64,000 nucleotides of DNA, from assembly GCA_041396585.1 (NCBI GenBank), contig JAWKYG010000020.1, forward strand, positions 1 to 64,000, given 5' to 3'. This stretch comes from JAUIAI01 sp041396585. GTDB taxonomy: Bacteria > Pseudomonadota > Gammaproteobacteria > Burkholderiales > Burkholderiaceae_E. The translations under genes were made by a program, and so were the position numbers. This document shows positions 56,656-64,000 of the stretch, piece by piece. Within the stretch, counting starts at the first letter, position 1; every line of letters begins with the position of its first letter. The notes below the pieces were generated by a model, which saw only the letters and a program-made list of their open reading frames with translations, was not told the origin of the DNA and did not search any database.

Positions 56656-56669
56656 GTGAACTGGTTCAC
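56656..56669. promoter_or_regulatory. Perfect 14-bp dyad upstream of the LdtD-like gene
   Basis: GTGAAC-TG-GTTCAC is a perfect inverted repeat in an AT-richer 183-base gap between the LdtD-like start (56527) and the end of the acetoacetyl-CoA synthetase gene (56711), both on the minus strand. It has the size of a dimeric repressor or activator site. No gene was seen in the gap. Confidence 0.4.
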
Positions 56670-56710
56670 GAAAATCGGCGCTGCCAGCCGGCATTCGCAC
56701 ACAGATAGGC

Positions 56711-58723
56711 TCAGCCTGCTGCCGAGGCAAAGTCGATGAACCAGTCGATGCTGGCCGGATTGGCCATCGCGTCACGGTTCAGTGCCTGCTGCGGGGAATG
56801 ACCAAGCAGGATGCGCTTGACCGGAACCTCGAGTTTCTTGCCAGACATGGTGCGCGGGACCTCCCTGATGGCGATCACATCGTCCGGCACGTGGCGCGCG
56901 GAAAGCTGCTCCCTGAGCGCCGAACAAATGCGCCTGGCGAGTTCCGGCGGGACCTGCCCCGCAGAGTCTCTCAGGACGACGAACAGAAGCAATCGGGAGG
57001 CTTTGCCAAGGTACTCCAGATCGATCACCAGCGAATCGAGAATCTCGTCGAAACCTTCCACCACCCGGTACAACTCGGCGGTCCCCATGCGGATGCCATG
57101 CCGGTTGATGGTCGAGTCAGAGCGCCCATAGACCACCGAGGTCACCGCCTCCGGCCGCTCGAACAGGGTCAGCCAGTCGCCGTGGCGCCAGACGCCGGGC
57201 CATGGTTCGAAGTAGCTCGTGCGATACCGCTCGCCATCATCATCGCCCCAGAAGCGCAGGGGCATGGACGGCATGGGTTGTGTGACCACCAGCTCACCGA
57301 CTCGCCCGAAACCCGCCTGACCCTCGTCGTCGAAGCTCTGAACCGCGCACCCCAGGCTACGGCATTGCATCTCACCGGCGCGCACGGGCAGGGTCGCCGA
57401 CGCGGTGAGGAATGCCGCCAGCGGGTCGGTGCCGCCGGAGATCGAGGCCAGCAGCAGATCCTGTCCGACGTGCTCATAGATCCACTGGTAAGCATCGACA
57501 CTCAATGGCGAGCCGGTCGCGCCAAGCGTGCGCAATGCCGACAGATCGAAGCGACGCGCGGGCTCGACCCCGGCCTTCATGTTAAGCGCCAGGAAAGCCG
57601 GGCTGGTGCCGAAGAATGTGGCCTTCTCCTGCGCCGCAAAATGCCACAAGGTATCCAAGTCCGGATACCCCGGATTGCCGTCGAAATGCAGCGCGGTGCA
57701 GCCCCGGGCGAGGGTGCTCAACCAAAGATTCCACATGATCCAACTGGTCGAGGAAAACCAGAAGAAGCGGTCGTCGCGGCCCAGATCCAGGTGCAGCGCA
57801 TTGCCCTTGAGGCCCTCCAGCAAGGCGCCGCCGTGGCCATGCACGATGGCCTTGGGCATGCCGGTCGTTCCGGACGAATAGACCACCCAGAGCGGATGAT
57901 CGAAGGCCACCTGCTCGTACACCGGGATCGCCGGCTCGGCAACCGCCTGCGACCAATGCAGTATCCGCACTGCGCCTGCCGTCGGCGCTTCGAGCGCCGC
58001 ATCCTGATCCAGATACGGTACGAGGATCACCGCGCGAAGCGAGGGCAGGGCGTCGATCAGGTCGCGCACGATGGCTCGTCTGTCATAGTCCTTGCCACCG
58101 TAGCGGTAGCCGTCGACCGCCACCAGCACAGTCGGCGCGATCTGGCGAAAGCGATCGAGCACACCCACGGAGCCCATGTCGGGCGAACAACTTGACCAGA
58201 CCGCGCCGATGCCGGCGCTGGCCAGGACCGCGACCGCGGTCTGAGGGATGTTGGGCATGTAGGCGCACACCCGGTCCCCGGGGCGCACACCGAGATCGCG
58301 CATCGTGTTCATCAGCGCACCGGTCTGGCCGGCAAGATCCGCCCAGGACACCGAATAGCCCGGCACTGTCTCGGAGCGGAACACCAGGGCGGCCCGCGTT
58401 TGTGAATCGGCCTCGGTCGAGCGGGCCAACAAATGTTGCGCATAGTTGAGTCGTGCGCCCACGAACCACTGCGCGCCGGGCATGCGCCGTTCGCGCAGAA
58501 CCTGTTCGTAGGGCTGGCTTGCTTGAATCTCGAAGTAGTCCCAGATTGCCGCCCAGAATTCCTCCAGGGAGTCGGTCGACCAGCGCCACAGAGACTCATA
58601 GTCGCCGAAGTGCTTGCCGCGGGTTTCCCCCAGCCAGCGGGTGAAATGGGTGAGATGCGCCTGGCTCAGGCGCTCGGGGCCGGGGCGCCAAAGGATGGCG
58701 GGCGGGTTGCTGGTGTCGGTCAT
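56711..58723 (-). CDS. Acetoacetyl-CoA synthetase (acetoacetate-CoA ligase)
   Basis: 670-residue AMP-forming ligase that activates acetoacetate to acetoacetyl-CoA, linking ketone or polyhydroxybutyrate turnover to acetyl-CoA. It has the ACS N-terminus (FGDYESLWRWSTDSLEEFW), the nucleotide motif VVYSSGTTGMPKAIVHGHGG, a Tyr/Asp adenylation region (YGRSDSTINRHGIRMGTAEL) and the catalytic Lys region MSGKKLEVPVKR. ATG 58723 begins the family N-terminus; the frame is open 45 codons upstream. The specific substrate is inferred from overall likeness to acetoacetate rather than acetate ligases. Confidence 0.9.
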   Translation of the reverse strand: MTDTSNPPAILWRPGPERLSQAHLTHFTRWLGETRGKHFGDYESLWRWSTDSLEEFWAAIWDYFEIQASQPYEQVLRERRMPGAQWFVGARLNYAQHLLARSTEADSQTRAALVFRSETVPGYSVSWADLAGQTGALMNTMRDLGVRPGDRVCAYMPNIPQTAVAVLASAGIGAVWSSCSPDMGSVGVLDRFRQIAPTVLVAVDGYRYGGKDYDRRAIVRDLIDALPSLRAVILVPYLDQDAALEAPTAGAVRILHWSQAVAEPAIPVYEQVAFDHPLWVVYSSGTTGMPKAIVHGHGGALLEGLKGNALHLDLGRDDRFFWFSSTSWIMWNLWLSTLARGCTALHFDGNPGYPDLDTLWHFAAQEKATFFGTSPAFLALNMKAGVEPARRFDLSALRTLGATGSPLSVDAYQWIYEHVGQDLLLASISGGTDPLAAFLTASATLPVRAGEMQCRSLGCAVQSFDDEGQAGFGRVGELVVTQPMPSMPLRFWGDDDGERYRTSYFEPWPGVWRHGDWLTLFERPEAVTSVVYGRSDSTINRHGIRMGTAELYRVVEGFDEILDSLVIDLEYLGKASRLLLFVVLRDSAGQVPPELARRICSALREQLSARHVPDDVIAIREVPRTMSGKKLEVPVKRILLGHSPQQALNRDAMANPASIDWFIDFASAAG

Positions 58724-58907
58724 GGAAGTCGGGCGGTCAGGCGCACGGGGGAAAATCCGGGAAGGACATTGTGCCGCGCCTGCATTTCGAATGGCAGACG
58801 CTTGAAAGCCGGATGAGGTGCCCATAGATGGGGGATTCGAGGGGGAAACCTTGCTCACCGGCGAGCACCTTTCCCGCCTCGCCGATGTGTTCCTTCAGGA
58901 GACGAAC

Positions 58908-59243
58908 ATGGCCCAGATGAGCACCGATCCACGCCACCGGCCGGGCGCCGATCTGCAATCGGCGGCACTGCTTGCCGCCACGCTCGAGCGCCTCGAGCGG
59001 GCTGGAGGTGCCCTTGACCCTGCCCAATACCGACTGCTCGCGCAGCGCCTGGGCGAGCAACTGCGCTCATTGGAGGGACATCCCCGCCTGCGGGCGCTGC
59101 TCGAGAGATTTCCGTCGGCCGCGGATCTTTATGAGAACCTGCAGTATGCAAACGCTGGAATGTGTTTGCATTCGCTGGAGCAATCGCTGTCCGCCGAGGT
59201 GAAAATGCGCATGGCGATCGATCAGGCCGCACGCCGCAACTGA
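58908..59243 (+). CDS. Hypothetical protein
   Basis: 111-residue predicted soluble, helical protein not recognised. It contains leucine- and arginine-rich segments (SAALLAATLERLERAGG, QYRLLAQRLGEQLRSLEG) that could form a helical hairpin or coiled coil. ATG 58908 is preceded by CAGGAG at 6 bases; the frame is open 30 codons further upstream, toward the divergent synthetase gene. The GC-rich third positions and the good ribosome site suggest it is real. Confidence 0.6.
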   Translation: MAQMSTDPRHRPGADLQSAALLAATLERLERAGGALDPAQYRLLAQRLGEQLRSLEGHPRLRALLERFPSAADLYENLQYANAGMCLHSLEQSLSAEVKMRMAIDQAARRN

Positions 59244-59376
59244 TCCGAGGCCGTTTGCGAGACTCCGATGCCGGCCTTGCTTAGCGCCGCCCGGAAGTTC
59301 AGGCTACCATTGCGCTCGAGCCGTCGGACGTCTTTGCACGCCACTGGGCTCTCCCCCAGCCTGTCCGACCGGATCG

Positions 59377-60306
59377 ATGATTGCCGAGTTTCGTTGTTAT
59401 CTCTGCGCTGGTGGCAATGGCCGCCAAGTGGCACGTTCTGATGCCAAGACGCGCGAACGGCTTCGCGTGATGCAGTGCGCCGGCTGTGGCCTGGTTCAGC
59501 AGTTTCCGCTGCCAGAGTCGCGGGAGTTGCATGTCTACTACTCTCACCACTACCGGCTCGATTACAAGCGTGTGCTGCAACCACGGCCCAAGCATGTGTA
59601 CCGGGCCGGACGGGCGGCGCTCGACAGGCTTTCGTTCCTCGCCAGTGCGGGTGTTACGGCCGGGCGCCTGATCGATGTCGGCGCCGGCGGCGGTGAGTTC
59701 GTGTTCATGGCCTCCCGCAAAGGCTTCGACGCCTGCGGCGTGGAACCGAATCTTGGCTATTCGGCATTTGCGCGGGACGCCTACGGCGTGCGGGTCGATA
59801 CGGCCGAGGTTGGCAGCCTTGCGGCTGGCAGCGCCGATGTGGTCACGATGTTTCACGTGCTCGAGCACATCGCCGACCCGCGCGCCGCACTCGAATCGAT
59901 CTGGCATGCGCTTGCACCCGGCGGCCATCTGTTCATCGAGGTGCCGAACATTGCCGCGGCCGACGCCTCGCCCCACAACATCTATTTCAAGGCCCATCTT
60001 TTCTACTTCAGTGCCGCCACCCTGGCGGCACTTGCGCACGAGCGCTTCGAAACGCTGGCCAGCGACGATCGCGGCAATCTGCTGATGTTGCTCAGGCGCC
60101 GCGACACGCTGGTCGAACGCGCGTTGCCTGCGGCGGAATCGGTCAGCCAGGCCATTCGCCGCCTCGACGAAAAAGGCTGGCTCGAGTACATGATCCGTGG
60201 CCAGGGCTGGCGTAAGCCGATATCGCGCTGGCAGCGGCATCAGGTGGAGGCGCAGTACCAGTCCGTTGCCCCAAGGCAGATTCTCAGCTCGCTGCTCGAG
60301 CCCTGA
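59377..60306 (+). CDS. Class I SAM-dependent methyltransferase with zinc ribbon
   Basis: 309-residue protein with an N-terminal CxxC pair (CYLC and CAGC, residues 7-10 and 34-37) forming a likely zinc ribbon, then a Rossmann methyltransferase (about 85-230) with motif I DVGAGGGEF, acidic VEPN at the end of beta 2, and VTMFHVLEHIADP. This layout is typical of sugar or lipid-modifying C-methyltransferases in polysaccharide clusters, but no such cluster is adjacent. The substrate is unknown. Confidence 0.85.
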   Translation: MIAEFRCYLCAGGNGRQVARSDAKTRERLRVMQCAGCGLVQQFPLPESRELHVYYSHHYRLDYKRVLQPRPKHVYRAGRAALDRLSFLASAGVTAGRLIDVGAGGGEFVFMASRKGFDACGVEPNLGYSAFARDAYGVRVDTAEVGSLAAGSADVVTMFHVLEHIADPRAALESIWHALAPGGHLFIEVPNIAAADASPHNIYFKAHLFYFSAATLAALAHERFETLASDDRGNLLMLLRRRDTLVERALPAAESVSQAIRRLDEKGWLEYMIRGQGWRKPISRWQRHQVEAQYQSVAPRQILSSLLEP

Positions 60307-60355
60307 GCGGCGGCCTGCGGCGTCACCCTGACGCCTGGCGGTCAGCTGCGGCGGT

Positions 60356-61312
60356 TCAGGCTTGCGATCGGCTGCGTCGCAGGTTCTCGCGCTGCATCCA
60401 GAGCACGCCGGCCAGCACGATCGCGCCGCCGACCAACTGCGAGGCCAGCGGCCAGAAGCCGAACAGCAACGCAACCAACACGCCAAACACCGGCACCATG
60501 TTCTGCCACAGCGAGCCATTGGCCAGTCCGAGGTGACTGACGCCGATGTTCCAGAGCATGACCCCCATGCCTGTTGCCAGGACCGCCGTCATCATCAGCC
60601 AGAGCAGCGGCAGCCCGCTTGGCATCGCCGAAGGCGGATGAACCAGGCCGGTGCCGGCCAGCGCAAGCCAGATCAGACTCGCCCAAAGGCCGGCGCCGGC
60701 CAGGCCGAAACCGGTGCGGGCCACCTGTGAAACGCCGGCGGCGAACCAGCGCTGCGAGGTCAGGGTATAGATGTTCCAGCACACGAACGAGAGCACGATC
60801 AACAGCTCGCCTCCATGGCGCCCGCTGCGAATGTCGATCAAGCCCCTGCCGAACACGGCCACCAGCGCACCGATGACCGTCAGCGTCGCCGCGAAAGCGA
60901 ATCCCGGCGCGAGTCGTGCCCCCGTAAACAGACGCAGGCAAATGGCCGCATAGACGGGCGTGCCCGCCATGATGGCCGCCGCAGTCACCGGCTCCGTGTA
61001 TCGCAGGCCCAGGTTATAGAGCACGAGGAAGCCGGCGAATGCCACCGAGCAGGCGAGCCAGTGGTGCAGGGCGATGCCCGGGCGCAGTGCGCGTGGCCCC
61101 TGCGTAAACAAAATGATCAGGAACAAGACGGCGGCGGCGATGACCGTACGAACTGCGGCCAGCAACATGGGATCGAAGGTATCGAGCAGAACCTTCGTCA
61201 TCGGGATGTTCATTCCCCAGAAAAACGCCGCGGTCAGATAGCAGAGGGTCCCGACCAACCAGGAGCGGCGGGAGGGCGCGGCGAAGGCGGTATCGAGGGC
61301 TGTGCGTGCCAT
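60356..61312 (-). CDS. EamA-family (DMT superfamily) permease
   Basis: 318-residue inner-membrane protein with about ten hydrophobic segments and two EamA repeats (first about 15-150 with FFWGMNIPMTKVLL, second about 160-300). DMT transporters export amino acids, nucleosides or other metabolites; the substrate here is unknown. ATG 61312 was chosen over the upstream open frame because the first membrane helix follows it directly. It is divergent from the dioxygenase gene, 163 bases apart. Confidence 0.88.
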   Translation of the reverse strand: MARTALDTAFAAPSRRSWLVGTLCYLTAAFFWGMNIPMTKVLLDTFDPMLLAAVRTVIAAAVLFLIILFTQGPRALRPGIALHHWLACSVAFAGFLVLYNLGLRYTEPVTAAAIMAGTPVYAAICLRLFTGARLAPGFAFAATLTVIGALVAVFGRGLIDIRSGRHGGELLIVLSFVCWNIYTLTSQRWFAAGVSQVARTGFGLAGAGLWASLIWLALAGTGLVHPPSAMPSGLPLLWLMMTAVLATGMGVMLWNIGVSHLGLANGSLWQNMVPVFGVLVALLFGFWPLASQLVGGAIVLAGVLWMQRENLRRSRSQA

Positions 61313-61475
61313 GCAGGGGTCCGAATGACATGGCCGGCGCAGGACGACGATCGAAGCCGGCCATGGAACGACGATCGCGTGCGCGAGTGTACCCGCCCGC
61401 GTTGATCGGGCGCCGTCAGAGGCAACTCTGGTATGCTGACGCCAAGGCCAATGTCCGCCAGATGAGGAGACCGAG

Positions 61476-62567
61476 ATGGACACTGCAGTCGCCCGGGATG
61501 CGCATCGCTCGTTCGCTGCCGCACCTGATTTGATCGATGGCCCGTCGGCATGGCTGGGCCCGGATCTGGCGACAGACCCGTCGGCCTGGCTGATCAGCCC
61601 GGATGCCCGCGATTGGCAGGAGCTCGATGATGCGGTGCGACGCTGGGCGGACTCCGGCCGGGCACTGGCGGATATCACCGCGGGGAGCTTTCCTTTACCG
61701 CGTCTGTCACGGCGGATCGCGCGGGCGCGTGAAGGTCTGCTTCGCGGCGTTGGATTCTTTTTGATCCGGGGCTTTCGCCTGGATCGCTACAGCATCATGG
61801 AAGCTGCGATCGCCTATCTCGGCGTTGGCGCGCAACTCGGCTCGTTTCGTTCACAGAATGCGCGCGGTCATCTGCTTGGCCATGTGACCGATCTCGGACG
61901 TGATATCGCCGATCCCGGCACGCGGTATTACCAGACGAACCGCGGCCTGGAGTTTCACACCGACTCCTGCGATGTGGTGGGCTTGCTCTGCCTGCGTGGC
62001 GCGCGCAGCGGCGGCGAGAGCCGTCTGGTGAGTTCGGTCACGATCTACAACCGGATTCGCACCACGCGGCCCGACCTGTGCGAGGCCTTGTTTCTGCCGT
62101 TCCCGACCGACCGACGCGGCGAGGTGCCACGCGGCATGGACCCGTGGTTCGAGATGCCCGTGTTTCACTGGCACCAGGGCTTGCTGACCACGATCTATGT
62201 TGGCCAGTACATTCGCTCGGCGCAGGCCTTGTTCCCGCAGGCGCCGCGGCTCAGTGACAGGCAGCTCGAAGCGATCGATCTGATCGATCGGATTGCCAAT
62301 GATCCGGCGGTCAGCCTGTCGATGGACTTCCAGCCTGGCGACATGCAGTTTCTGCACAATCACCAGTTACTGCACGCGCGCGAGGATTTCGAAGACTGGC
62401 CGCAGCCGGAGCGGCGCCGGCATCTGTTACGACTGTGGCTGGCCCCTGAGGATGCCCGGCCGTTGCCGCCGGTCTTCGCGCTGCGCTACGGCGATCTGAC
62501 TGCGGGCGCGCGCGGTGGGATCATCACTCCCGACACGCTCGAACTCACTTTCGCCATCGAGCCCTGA
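61476..62567 (+). CDS. TauD/TfdA-family Fe(II)/2-oxoglutarate dioxygenase
   Basis: 363-residue predicted oxygenase. The facial triad is His161-x-Asp163 (FHTDSCD) and distal His300 (LLHAREDF), with a 2-oxoglutarate-binding Arg in the RRRHLLRLWL region. These enzymes hydroxylate small organic acids, amines or herbicide-like compounds. With the alpha/beta hydrolase 53 bases downstream it probably forms one unit that attacks a scavenged compound. The specific substrate is unknown. Confidence 0.88.
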   Translation: MDTAVARDAHRSFAAAPDLIDGPSAWLGPDLATDPSAWLISPDARDWQELDDAVRRWADSGRALADITAGSFPLPRLSRRIARAREGLLRGVGFFLIRGFRLDRYSIMEAAIAYLGVGAQLGSFRSQNARGHLLGHVTDLGRDIADPGTRYYQTNRGLEFHTDSCDVVGLLCLRGARSGGESRLVSSVTIYNRIRTTRPDLCEALFLPFPTDRRGEVPRGMDPWFEMPVFHWHQGLLTTIYVGQYIRSAQALFPQAPRLSDRQLEAIDLIDRIANDPAVSLSMDFQPGDMQFLHNHQLLHAREDFEDWPQPERRRHLLRLWLAPEDARPLPPVFALRYGDLTAGARGGIITPDTLELTFAIEP

Positions 62568-62620
62568 CCCCCGACCCGACAACCGTCCTCATCATCACCC
62601 CCCGTTTCAGGATTCAACCG

Positions 62621-63559
62621 ATGCTCAACGAACAGGCCAAAGCCCTGCTGGATCTGATTGCGTCACTTGGCGCGCCACCGATGAACACGCTGCCGGTCAG
62701 TGAGGCGCGCGCACAGTATCGAGACCGGCGCTATGCCACCCAGCCGCCGGCGCCGGAGGTGGCGTCCGTCAGCGACCACCAGGTGCGCAGCGGCAAGGAT
62801 CAGATCACGGTACGCGCCTATCGCCCGCGCGACAGCCGTCCGGACACGGCGCTGCCGGTGCTGGTCTACTACCACGGCGGTGGCTGGACCATCGGCGATC
62901 TCGACACTCATGACACCTTGTGCCGCTCCCTGGCCAACGGCTCGGGCTGTGCGGTGGTATCGGTGGATTACCGGATGGGTCCCGAGCACCGGTTTCCGGT
63001 CGCTGTCGAAGACGCGATGAACGCACTTCACTGGGTGGTGGCCCAGGCGCTGATGCTTGGCATCGATCCCTCGCGGATCGCGGTTGGCGGTGACAGCGCC
63101 GGGGGCAATCTGGCCGCGGTGGTCAGTCTGCTCGCCCGCGACGCCGGCAAGCCGTCGATCAAATTTCAGTTACTGATCTATCCGGCCACGGATCAGCGCG
63201 CCGGGTTCGAATCGCACCGGCGCAATGGCGAGGGCTACCTGCTCACTGCCGACCTGATGGCATGGTTCCGCGACCAGTATCACAGCAGCCCCGACGAATA
63301 TCTCGACTGGCGGGCCTCGCCGTTGCTGGCGCCCTCGCATGCGGATCTGCCGCCGGCGCTCGTGCTCACCGCCGGCTACGACCCGCTGATCGACGAGGGC
63401 CAGGCCTATGCCCGGGCGCTCAGCCAGGCCGGAACCACAGTCGAATCGATCTGCTTCGACGGTCAGATCCACGGCTTCATCACCATGGGCAAGGTCATCG
63501 ACGAAGCGAATCACGCGGTCGAGCGGTGCTGCGCAGCACTGGCCAAGGCGCTTGCCTGA
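62621..63559 (+). CDS. HSL-family alpha/beta hydrolase (esterase)
   Basis: 312-residue esterase of the hormone-sensitive-lipase (family IV) type: oxyanion motif HGGG (85-88), nucleophile Ser159 in GGDSAGG, Asp254 in GYDPLIDEG and His284 in QIHGFI. The order and spacing of the triad are complete, so it is predicted to be active. It follows the TauD-like gene in the same orientation and no signal peptide is visible, so it acts in the cytoplasm. Confidence 0.93.
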   Translation: MLNEQAKALLDLIASLGAPPMNTLPVSEARAQYRDRRYATQPPAPEVASVSDHQVRSGKDQITVRAYRPRDSRPDTALPVLVYYHGGGWTIGDLDTHDTLCRSLANGSGCAVVSVDYRMGPEHRFPVAVEDAMNALHWVVAQALMLGIDPSRIAVGGDSAGGNLAAVVSLLARDAGKPSIKFQLLIYPATDQRAGFESHRRNGEGYLLTADLMAWFRDQYHSSPDEYLDWRASPLLAPSHADLPPALVLTAGYDPLIDEGQAYARALSQAGTTVESICFDGQIHGFITMGKVIDEANHAVERCCAALAKALA

Positions 63560-63586
63560 GTACCCCAACGGCAGGAGCGCCGCTGC

Positions 63587-64000
63587 TCAGCGCCCCTGCC
63601 AGTCAGGCGGCCTTTTATCGAAGAAGGCTGTCATTCCCTCGCGAAAATCGGCGCTTTCGTAACAATTGCGGATCAGGTCTTCATCATCGATCTTCGGCAT
63701 CGCGGCGCGCAGCCGCCGCAGGCCCTCCTTGATCGAGCGCAGTGTCAAGGGTGCCAGCGCACTCATCTCGCGGGCAAGCGACTGCGCCTGCGCCAGGGGA
63801 TCGGCCTCGACCGCGAGCAGGAACCCTGCGCTCAGTGCCTGTTCGGCCCCCATCAGGCGGGCTGTGTAGAGCAGCTGGCGCGCAGTCTCCATGCCGATGG
63901 CCGAGACCACGCGCGCCAGCGAGGCGCCGGACAGGCAGTTGCCAAGCGTGCGCGCGATCGGAAACCCGAAGCGCAGATCCGGAGAGGCGATGCGCAGGTC
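63587..64000 (-). CDS. Enoyl-CoA hydratase/isomerase-family protein, 5' end outside window
   Basis: C-terminal part (137 codons) of a crotonase-fold protein; the frame is open to the right edge, where it reads DLRIASPDLRFGFPIARTLG, the segment after the oxyanion hole. The family pattern continues with TARLMGAEQALSAGFL (conserved Glu/Ala region) and ends EGMTAFFDKRPPDWQGR, matching short crotonases. It converges with the esterase gene, 27 bases apart. It could act in beta-oxidation with pimCD, but this is inference. Confidence 0.88.
   Translation of the reverse strand, partial: DLRIASPDLRFGFPIARTLGNCLSGASLARVVSAIGMETARQLLYTARLMGAEQALSAGFLLAVEADPLAQAQSLAREMSALAPLTLRSIKEGLRRLRAAMPKIDDEDLIRNCYESADFREGMTAFFDKRPPDWQGR

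Overview
The window is a high-GC chromosomal segment from a Gram-negative bacterium, most likely a betaproteobacterium of the order Burkholderiales. The evidence is the co-linear core order rluC / HAD / Rieske / sppA / maf / DUF177 / rpmF / plsX-fabH-fabD-fabG-acpP-fabF / degQ / lepA-lepB / rnc-era-recO-pdxJ-acpS / uvrC-pgsA-tRNAs, the single-chain 1,300-residue purL, and a TAXI-type TRAP transporter. Family-level placement is not possible from the sequence alone.

Layout. 1-10.3 kb is a fatty-acid and phospholipid block in which most start and stop codons touch. 10.4-19.8 kb holds envelope proteolysis (degQ, lepB), translation and ribosome factors (lepA, era), RNA processing (rnc), recombination (recO), vitamin B6 (pdxJ) and the enzyme that activates AcpP (acpS). 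19.8-26.3 kb has uvrC, pgsA and the tRNA-Gly/tRNA-Cys/tRNA-Leu set, with an argC-argD pair and a divergent lysR lying between the second and third tRNAs. 26.4-30.3 kb is a TAXI-TRAP importer. 30.4-39.3 kb has tesA/ybbA (head-to-head), pgi, nnr and purL. 39.4-43.3 kb is a histidine kinase / response regulator / TAXI-protein operon that looks like a three-part sensory system. 43.4-46.6 kb has two acyl-CoA dehydrogenases and a LysR regulator. 46.7-58.7 kb has a YkgJ protein, mnmC, a small cytochrome c, a lipoprotein hydrolase, a long-linker OmpA protein, an Hfq-like protein, a MepK-like/LdtD-like murein pair and an acetoacetyl-CoA synthetase. 58.9-64 kb has an unknown small protein, a methyltransferase, an EamA permease, a TauD-like dioxygenase, an alpha/beta hydrolase and the 3' end of an enoyl-CoA hydratase gene that runs off the window.

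A striking property is a set of clustered single-base frameshifts in genes that are normally essential or conserved: plsX, lepA, uvrC, argC, lysR, the TAXI-TRAP genes, tesA, pgi, purL and the kinase. In each case the homologous protein continues in another frame with no loss of length, and where the junction can be read it is nearly always a missing base. This fits consensus errors in a draft assembly better than biological decay, so these genes are described by their restored extent. No CRISPR array, transposase, integrase or prophage gene was seen.
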